56,058 nt of DNA from Bacteroidales bacterium M6 (GTDB taxonomy: Bacteria > Bacteroidota > Bacteroidia > Bacteroidales > Muribaculaceae). Numbering within the stretch: position 1 is the stretch's first letter; each line of letters begins with the position of its first letter. The notes under the pieces are model-generated. The model searched no databases and was not told the DNA's origin. It saw only the letters and a program-made list of their open reading frames with translations. The stretch is from assembly GCA_001689485.1 (NCBI GenBank), contig LUJQ01000002.1, forward strand, positions 1 through 56,058. Direction: 5' to 3'. The translations under genes were made by a program, and so were the position numbers. Below are positions 49,949 through 56,058 of this stretch, piece after piece.

Positions 49949-51727
49949 ATGAAAAAATTTCTACTTACAACAGCGTTCATGGCCTTGGGCATAATTGCCG
50001 CCATGGCATCGACGAAGGAACTGTCATATTCCGTGGTCGCCATCTACGACGAAGCGGGCTACGATGTTCCGAACTATTACGTAATCCTTTCCGATTCTGA
50101 AAATGCAAAATACGACCACCTGAAAGGGTCATTGTCGATTAACGAGGGATATGTGCTCGTCCTTGACATGTATAATTCAGCAACCAACCCGGCAGCCCTG
50201 CTTCCCGGAACCTATAACCCCAAGGATGCCACACAGGCCGACGCACCCGGTGTGTTCGACCCAGACTATTCCGACCTGAGTTATTACAAAGACGGCAAGC
50301 GGCAAGGAACACAACGCATAACAGCACCTGTAACCGTTGAATGTGACGAAGCCGGCATGTACACTATCACCACAACCACAACCGATCCGGTAACCAATGA
50401 AACATGCGATCTTCGTTACACCGGGAGAATCCCCGTTACAAATAGTAACGAAAAACCGACAGCCTATGTAATGATGAAAAAGGATGTGGATGTAACGATG
50501 AACGGCGGCATAGCATTCTATCAGGGTGTGACGGATTACTCCAATAACGGTGTGACATATATTAACCTGTATTCAGGCGAGTATGACAGTAATGGAGCAA
50601 TGAAAGGCGACGGATTCAATCTTGCGATGATGGTGGCTCACAAACGTGTGACCCAGAAAAAAGACTTTGCCGTTTTCCCAGGTACATATACCAACGCCGG
50701 CTCTTTGGACAGATTCACATGGTATCCATGCCGCGAAATCGAATACCCCTTTGGCGATCAGACCGTAACAATGCCATTCGGCTCGTTTATCCGCGAACGC
50801 AAGGATGGAGAATACACATATGGCTACCTTGAATCAGGAGAATTTACAATAAACACCGACGAGGACGGCAACGTAAACGGGACACTTGACGCGATTACCA
50901 ACCTCGGCTACCACATAAAGGTTACTTTCAGCGGCCCGATGTTGCTCAACACCGACAACGCCACATTTAAAAGTGCCGTTTCCAACCTTACCGACGACGT
51001 CGACCTCGACTTCAGCAAACTCGAAACCGGACGCATATGGCACACCGGCCTTAAAGGCGGATGCCGCTCATTCATTGTCGACCTCGGCTCACCTGCCGGA
51101 CGTGACGAAAGCATAAACTATGGCGGCGACCTTCTGCGCATGACATTCCTGTCACCCGCAAGCGACGCGGCTATTAAACCCGGCCTATACACCACGGCTT
51201 CATACCGTTGGAACGAGAATGACCTGAACGCCGGCGGCACATATGAACCGATGAGCCTCGAACAAGGGTTCGTAACCGACGAAGGAACCCGTTACGCACA
51301 TTTCAAGGATGGTTCCTACTGTGTTTACGACCTGCTCGGCCCGATTCATGAAGGCACCGTACTGGTATCGACCGACGACTACATCAACTATACTTTCGAA
51401 ATCAACCTTGTTGACGATGCAGGTTTCGAAATCAAAGGCAAATGGGATAACAAGCCTATCGAATACTTCTATTCTCGCGACGACCTTGAAAAAGAACTAT
51501 CCGGCATCACAGTGGCAACCGGCGACGACACCCAGGTGAAAGTGGCTGTGGAGGGACGCAACATAATGGTGCTCAACGGAGGGGATGCCGACATCCGGCT
51601 TGTCGACCTCAACGGACGCACCGTTGCGACAGGCAATGCCGCAACAACCCTCGACGCATCCAGCCTGCCGTCAAACATCTATATCCTCCGCATCAACAAC
51701 CAATCAATCAAAATAGCCTTGAAGTGA
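49949..51727 (+). CDS. Secreted repeat-containing protein of unknown function with type-A-like C-terminal domain
   Basis: 592 residues. Signal peptide MKKFLLTTAFMALGIIAAMA. The body shows repeated beta-rich units of the kind TYINLYSGEYDSNGAMKGDG, MVAHKRVTQKKDFAVFPGTY and ESGEFTINTDEDGNVNGTLD, each ending in a VTFSGPM-like strand. The C-terminus ADIRLVDLNGRTVATGNAAT ... LPSNIYILRINNQSIKIALK is a type IX sorting-type domain. No catalytic motif seen. First gene of a three-gene overlapping unit with another repeat protein and a subtilisin-like protease; it may be a substrate, an inhibitor or a surface adhesin. Its TGA overlaps the next ATG by one base. Confidence 0.7.
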   Translation: MKKFLLTTAFMALGIIAAMASTKELSYSVVAIYDEAGYDVPNYYVILSDSENAKYDHLKGSLSINEGYVLVLDMYNSATNPAALLPGTYNPKDATQADAPGVFDPDYSDLSYYKDGKRQGTQRITAPVTVECDEAGMYTITTTTTDPVTNETCDLRYTGRIPVTNSNEKPTAYVMMKKDVDVTMNGGIAFYQGVTDYSNNGVTYINLYSGEYDSNGAMKGDGFNLAMMVAHKRVTQKKDFAVFPGTYTNAGSLDRFTWYPCREIEYPFGDQTVTMPFGSFIRERKDGEYTYGYLESGEFTINTDEDGNVNGTLDAITNLGYHIKVTFSGPMLLNTDNATFKSAVSNLTDDVDLDFSKLETGRIWHTGLKGGCRSFIVDLGSPAGRDESINYGGDLLRMTFLSPASDAAIKPGLYTTASYRWNENDLNAGGTYEPMSLEQGFVTDEGTRYAHFKDGSYCVYDLLGPIHEGTVLVSTDDYINYTFEINLVDDAGFEIKGKWDNKPIEYFYSRDDLEKELSGITVATGDDTQVKVAVEGRNIMVLNGGDADIRLVDLNGRTVATGNAATTLDASSLPSNIYILRINNQSIKIALK

Positions 51728-53184
51728 TGAAAACAAAAAACATAATGTCGGCCATACTGGCCATTGCAGCAGGCACAAGCGCCTATGCGTTCACCGAACT
51801 GGTGGAGACCATGACAGTGGAACTTATCGACGGGACCACGGTGGAATATAATGTCGACAAAGTTGAAAAAGTTGCGTTCGACCTTCGTGAATACAACATC
51901 GGCATGCTTGTAACGGGGACTGACGGCAACGAGGAATACAAGAGCGAGACATTCGGAAGCCTGTTCCGATATGTCCCGGCCCAGGAAGGGCTTCGCGTGC
52001 AGTTCCTGTTCGGCACCGCCGGGAATGTGACCACCCTAGGCGACCTTGCAACAGGGAAACGCATGTTCATAGTAGACATCGCACCCTCAGCCCTTTATCA
52101 GGGAGAAGTTGCACTTACCGGCACAGACGCCCCCGCTGCCATAAAAATGTATGAGTACACCGACGGCGAAATCACAAACACCGTTACCGAACTGAAAGAA
52201 GGAACTTTTTCATCCACACGCACATCCAAAGGGGTGCTGACAATAGAGGTAGACGCTACGTTTGCCGACGGCACAACTTTAAGGGCTTCTTACAACGGGA
52301 CGCCGACCGATGTCGACGACCTTGAAGAACTGTTCCCCACACCCGGCCCGAAGAACGAGATGAAATACTACAACATGGACGGGGAACTGGCAATCCAGTC
52401 AGCTATTACAGGCGTGAAAAAAACCGTAAAAGGTGACGGGATGTGGAAATTCGCATTCGAATTCGAAAACGAGAGTGCCGACCAAGGCTATATCGAAATC
52501 AAGCCCGAATCCATAGGCCGACGCATAGACTTCGCCGAGGCGGCTGAAGGGACATTCAACTTCAAATACGGCTCCATACAGCTTTCAAGCCCCAATAACG
52601 AATATCGCAACGTAGGAGTTGAAGGATACATCGAAATAACCGACAACGGCGACGGCACCTGCATGATTTATGCCGACGTTACCAACAAATATAAAACCCC
52701 ATGGGGAGGCGACGCCGCCCAAGGCACCCCGGAACGTGTAACCTTTGAATACAACGGCCCATGCACAGGGCTTGCCCCGGTTGTTAAAAACGAAATGGTA
52801 TTCTTCAATCCCGACGGACAGCAAATCAACCAGACGGAAATCAATGCCGTGACCAAGAAAACAGTGCGTGGCGGCGAACTGATCCAATATTCCTTCGACG
52901 TTGCGGATGAAAATATGGCCGACTCGTACTACAACAAAATCTATCTACAGATAGCCCCGGCACTCATCGGTGAGGAGTTTGACATCACCAAAGCGACTGG
53001 ATTGGTTGTATGCTACTTCTGCAACATCCAGGTTGCCGGAGCGAACAACGAGAATCGCCCTGTTGCAGCCGCAGGAAAGGTCAAAGTCACCGACGACGGC
53101 GAAGGAAATATCACAATTTCGGCCGATGTAACCGACCTCGGCAACCAACGTGCAGTTGTAACTTATAGCGGTACAGTAAAATGA
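51727..53184 (+). CDS. Secreted protein with tandem repeated domains, unknown function
   Basis: 485 residues from the ATG at 51727 (TGATG with the upstream stop). Signal-like N-terminus (IMSAILAIAAGTSAYAF) followed by FTELVETMTVELIDGTTVEY, a short strand motif seen on other Bacteroidetes surface proteins. Then three similar units: a diverged one at about 60-195, and two clearer ones starting KNEMKYYNMDGELAIQSAI (209-343) and KNEMVFFNPDGQQINQTEI (354-482), both containing IEIKP/LQIAP and ADVT...VTFEYNG/VVTYSGT endings. Its ATGA end overlaps the protease start. No C-terminal sorting domain, so the location (periplasm or bound to the partner) is uncertain. Confidence 0.68.
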   Translation: MKTKNIMSAILAIAAGTSAYAFTELVETMTVELIDGTTVEYNVDKVEKVAFDLREYNIGMLVTGTDGNEEYKSETFGSLFRYVPAQEGLRVQFLFGTAGNVTTLGDLATGKRMFIVDIAPSALYQGEVALTGTDAPAAIKMYEYTDGEITNTVTELKEGTFSSTRTSKGVLTIEVDATFADGTTLRASYNGTPTDVDDLEELFPTPGPKNEMKYYNMDGELAIQSAITGVKKTVKGDGMWKFAFEFENESADQGYIEIKPESIGRRIDFAEAAEGTFNFKYGSIQLSSPNNEYRNVGVEGYIEITDNGDGTCMIYADVTNKYKTPWGGDAAQGTPERVTFEYNGPCTGLAPVVKNEMVFFNPDGQQINQTEINAVTKKTVRGGELIQYSFDVADENMADSYYNKIYLQIAPALIGEEFDITKATGLVVCYFCNIQVAGANNENRPVAAAGKVKVTDDGEGNITISADVTDLGNQRAVVTYSGTVK

Positions 53185-55388
53185 AAAGCAGATTTGCCAA
53201 TATTTTGATAGGGTTGGCTTTAGGCGGGGCATTATATGCCCCGGCCTATGGCCGTACACTCTCGCCCGGCGCCGGGATTATGATTGCCAAACAGCAACTC
53301 GGCCAGCCGATGATGAAAATCACCGCAAAGGACAAAACCGCCGTAACCGACGATTCCGAAACGGTAAGTGCCTATATCATACTCGACGATGCCGGTGCCC
53401 TGCCGGCGCTGGAAGCGTTAGGAGTGCATCCACGTCACAACCACGGCGATTTCTACACGGCAACCATACCGGTTGACAAACTCCGCCAGGTAGGCGAAAC
53501 ACCGGGGGTAGGCTATGTGTCAATCGGAAGCCAGGCCAATCTCCTCAATGATTATGCACGCGCACACGACGGCGTTGACGATGTTCACGCCAACACTGAC
53601 AACATCCTCCCCAGCCCCTATACGGGGAAAGGCGTAGTGGTCGGCATTATTGACACCGGGGTCGAATACGCCCATACCGCATTCCGCAATGCCGACGGGA
53701 CTGGTACGCGTATAAAAGCAGTGTGGGATCAGTCATCACGACTCGGAATCCCCCCGGCTGATTTCGGATATGGTACGGAATTAACCACCGAGGAGGAAAT
53801 GCTGAACGTGGTTTACGACTCGTCAAGCGAGTATCACGGTACACACACAATGGGCATTGCCGCAGGTGGCGACATGAAATCCAAATATTACGGCGTGGCA
53901 CCAGATGCCGATATTGTATTTGTCAGCTTCAAGTCCGACGACACCAACATTGCCGATGCAATCAAATATATTTTCGATTATGCCGACAAGGTTGACAAAC
54001 CCTGCGTAATCAACATGAGCCTGGGTCAGCACATCGGCCCCCATAACGGCACATCGTTTCTCGACCGTTTAATCGATGAATCGACCGGCCCTGGCAGGAT
54101 AATAGTCGGCGCGGCAGGAAACGAAGGCAACGTGCGCCTGCACACCTCCAAGACATTCACTGCCGACGACACCCAGCTCAAAAGCATGCTTACAGTGGCA
54201 TCGGGATCGAACCACAAACTCCATTATCTGGACATTTGGGGAGCAACACCCGACAACATCAAGGTGAAACTGTGTGTAGCGCAGTCGCTCAAAGGTAAAA
54301 TCATTGTAGAAACTCCTGAAATCGACACAGGGAATCTCCCTGACCGCGATATAATCACGATGTTCTATCTCGATGAAGTCGGGGCTGCATCATCCGTCAT
54401 TACAAGCGGGGAGATAAACCCGTTAAACGGGCAGCCGCATGTAATGGTTGAATGCTCGGTCAAAGAAACCACCGAAGGCCGCGTGATGGGGGTAATTGTG
54501 GAAGGCACTCCCGGGCAGACAGTGGATATATGGAACTACAGCGGTAACGAATTCTCGTCAAACGACAAGGCCGGATGGAATGAAGGAACTACGGAAGGCA
54601 CTGTGGGTGAAATCGGAGGCACAGCCAAGAGAATCATCTCGGTGGGTTCATACGACTCACGCGACCGCATCTATTGGTCGGACGGCTATTATTCGGAAGT
54701 TGCCGAAGTATTGCCCTACCAACGCGACCACCGCTCGGTTTTCTCAAGTTGCGGGCCTACAGCCGACGGTCGATGCGTGCCAAATATCCTTGCCGCAGGC
54801 TGCCCGGTCATATCGGCCATCAACCGTCATGCCTACAATTCCATGGGAATGGACCTGAACTCCTATACGAGCAGCTACACCACCGATGAAAAAGGGGTGA
54901 AATATTACTATAGCTACAACATGGGTACATCCATGGCTGCACCTTTCGTTGCCGGCACAGTGGCCCTCATGCTTGAGGCCAACCCGATGCTGACTCCGGA
55001 AGATGTAAAGCAGATGATAGCCTCCACGGCAGAAACGGATTCATATATGGGCACACTCCCTAACAACCAATATGGTTACGGACGTATCAACTCGCTCGAA
55101 TGCGTAAAAGCCGCCGTTCGCCTGTCGGGCCTGGAACCCGCCTCTGTAGTCACTCGCAACGGTGCGTCAAAAGCCTGGGGCGACAACGCAGGCAACCTTG
55201 TAATTGCCGTGCCCGGTCTTGAGCAAGAGGCCACGGCCGCAGTCTATACCGCCTCGGGGACGATGGTCGGCCGGTTCACCCTCAACGAACCTATTACCAC
55301 AATCGATGCTTCCGCATGGGGCAAAGGGGTGTTCGTAGTAACAGTAAAAGGCGAATCTATAAACGAAAGCTTTAAGGTGGCATTATGA
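53181..55388 (+). CDS. S8 (subtilisin-family) serine protease, secreted
   Basis: 735 residues. Signal peptide (FANILIGLALGGALYAPAYG), an N-terminal propeptide-like region (TVSAYIILDDAGALPALEAL, TIPVDKLRQVGETPGVGYVS), then the peptidase: Asp158 in VVGIIDTGVEYAHTAF, His219 in SSEYHGTHTMGIAAGG, oxyanion Asn314 in AAGNEGN, Ser584 in YNMGTSMAAPFVAGTVALML. A large insertion between Asn314 and Ser584 forms a beta domain, as in other Bacteroidetes S8 enzymes. A C-terminal strand region (YTASGTMVGRFTLNEP, KGVFVVTVKGESINESFKVA) is a weak sorting-type domain. Overlaps the upstream gene by 4 bp; all catalytic residues are present. Confidence 0.92.
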   Translation: MKSRFANILIGLALGGALYAPAYGRTLSPGAGIMIAKQQLGQPMMKITAKDKTAVTDDSETVSAYIILDDAGALPALEALGVHPRHNHGDFYTATIPVDKLRQVGETPGVGYVSIGSQANLLNDYARAHDGVDDVHANTDNILPSPYTGKGVVVGIIDTGVEYAHTAFRNADGTGTRIKAVWDQSSRLGIPPADFGYGTELTTEEEMLNVVYDSSSEYHGTHTMGIAAGGDMKSKYYGVAPDADIVFVSFKSDDTNIADAIKYIFDYADKVDKPCVINMSLGQHIGPHNGTSFLDRLIDESTGPGRIIVGAAGNEGNVRLHTSKTFTADDTQLKSMLTVASGSNHKLHYLDIWGATPDNIKVKLCVAQSLKGKIIVETPEIDTGNLPDRDIITMFYLDEVGAASSVITSGEINPLNGQPHVMVECSVKETTEGRVMGVIVEGTPGQTVDIWNYSGNEFSSNDKAGWNEGTTEGTVGEIGGTAKRIISVGSYDSRDRIYWSDGYYSEVAEVLPYQRDHRSVFSSCGPTADGRCVPNILAAGCPVISAINRHAYNSMGMDLNSYTSSYTTDEKGVKYYYSYNMGTSMAAPFVAGTVALMLEANPMLTPEDVKQMIASTAETDSYMGTLPNNQYGYGRINSLECVKAAVRLSGLEPASVVTRNGASKAWGDNAGNLVIAVPGLEQEATAAVYTASGTMVGRFTLNEPITTIDASAWGKGVFVVTVKGESINESFKVAL

Positions 55389-55446
55389 TTGCCCCACCGC
55401 AGGAAGCAGTTTCGCCCTTGTGACTAATCATTAAATAAACGAACCA

Positions 55447-55950
55447 ATGAAAAAATTTATAGCATCTTTATTTGTGGCTGTAATTTCGGCATTATGTGTC
55501 ACCGGGGCATCAGCCCAGGACGGCGGCACGACCGAGGTCAAAACACTACGTGTCAACATGAAGGATGGCGGAGTCCACAAATTCCGCCTGCCCGACAGCC
55601 CTATAGTGACTTTCAAAGGCGAGAATATGGAAATTACGTCAGCCGGGATGCAGGGTTCATATGCCCGCGCCGATGTGTCGCATTTCGATTTCGTTATCGA
55701 CAAACAGTCGTCAATCGATGCCGCTTCTATGAATCCTGACGATTTCACACTCAGCTTCACCGATAACGCCAACGTGATTCTTGCCTCCCCGAGGCTGACC
55801 AAAGTAGACCTCTATGATACCGCAGGCCGTAAAATCGCTTCGTTACAAGCATCTGACGGCAAGGCCGTCGTAGCAGTCGGGCATCTTGCGCCGGGGGTAT
55901 ATCTGGTTTCACCCGACTGCCACCCCGCAGTCAAAATCGTGAAACGGTAA
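55447..55950 (+). CDS. Small secreted protein with type-A-like C-terminal domain
   Basis: 167 residues. Signal peptide MKKFIASLFVAVISALCVTG ending ASAQ. Short middle part with TLRVNMKDGGVHKFRLPDSP and IVTFKGENMEITSAGMQ, the same D-G strand motif as in the 51727 protein, then a DFTLSFTDNANVILA linker, and a sorting-type end LTKVDLYDTAGRKIASLQAS ... LAPGVYLVSPDCHPAVKIVK. It may be an accessory subunit of the upstream secreted unit. It begins 58 bp after the protease stop and ends before a strong terminator. Confidence 0.72.
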   Translation: MKKFIASLFVAVISALCVTGASAQDGGTTEVKTLRVNMKDGGVHKFRLPDSPIVTFKGENMEITSAGMQGSYARADVSHFDFVIDKQSSIDAASMNPDDFTLSFTDNANVILASPRLTKVDLYDTAGRKIASLQASDGKAVVAVGHLAPGVYLVSPDCHPAVKIVKR

Positions 55951-55970
55951 CAGTCAATAAAGATTTACGA

Positions 55971-56017
55971 AACCAATGCGGTAGCCGAACTGAACAATTT
56001 CGGCTACCGCATTGGTT
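55971..56017 (+). terminator. Terminator of the secreted protease operon
   Basis: Perfect 19-bp stem AACCAATGCGGTAGCCGAA (55971-55989) with its reverse complement at 55999-56017, 9-nt loop, followed by TTG. It lies 20 bp after the last stop. A further short dyad TCGGTAA/TTACCGA lies at the window end. Confidence 0.85.
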
Positions 56018-56058
56018 TTGTACCTGCATTTATACAATGATTCGGTAAAAATTACCGA

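Overview
The window looks like a chromosomal segment of a Bacteroidales bacterium, most likely a gut Muribaculaceae-type lineage (inference). The evidence is promoters of the Bacteroidetes form (TTTG about 19-21 bp upstream of TAnnTTTG), a capsule locus governed by an antiterminator and an invertible promoter, secreted proteins with type-A-like C-terminal sorting domains, DUF4254 beside a family 9 glycosyltransferase, and a TamB/TamL pair. Base composition is near 50% GC with a clearly AT-richer patch at about 12.1-16.6 kb.

Layout. (1) 1-3.6 kb is a decayed accessory scar: remains of a phage tail tape-measure gene with in-frame stops, then a large superfamily 1 helicase gene broken by a one-base frameshift near 1015. 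(2) 3.8-5.9 kb holds a secreted protein and a small PH-domain membrane protein. (3) 24.6 down to 5.99 kb, all on the minus strand, is a 16-gene capsule/O-antigen type operon. It begins at an invertible promoter (inverted repeats 24613-24641 and 24816-24844, currently facing the operon). Its first gene fuses a degenerate tyrosine-recombinase domain to a NusG/UpxY-like antiterminator. A small protein in the UpxZ position follows, then UDP-glucose dehydrogenase, Wzx, a F420-hydrogenase-beta-like protein, a pyruvyl transferase, glycosyltransferases, Wzy, an acetyltransferase containing a G10 tract, Gmd, a cytidylyltransferase-GHMP fusion and Fcl. The locus ends at a strong hairpin at 5913-5949.

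(4) 25.0-33.3 kb (minus) carries tRNA-Gln(CTG), an rRNA/tRNA methyltransferase, tatC, three exported sugar-handling proteins (TIM-barrel isomerase/lyase-like lipoprotein, DUF1080 lipoprotein, Gfo/Idh/MocA oxidoreductase with a textbook Tat signal), tatA, a cytoplasmic Gfo/Idh/MocA protein and a diacylglycerol-kinase-family protein. The split tatC...tatA pair flanking a Tat-dependent oxidoreductase suggests a self-contained export-plus-glycoside-oxidation module. (5) 33.4-49.6 kb is mostly envelope and housekeeping: endonuclease I, a GT9 with divergent DUF4254, TamB-TamL, an AspT/YidE-type transporter, a GDPD-like lipoprotein, SerS and YqeY. (6) 49.9-56 kb (plus) is a tightly coupled secreted operon: two repeat-containing proteins of unknown function, an S8 subtilisin-family protease, then a small secreted protein and a terminator.

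The most unusual item is the recombinase-like/NusG-like fusion beside its own invertible promoter. It suggests that a dead recombinase fold has been recruited to place an antiterminator at a phase-variable capsule promoter. All function calls rest on sequence reading only; no database search was possible.
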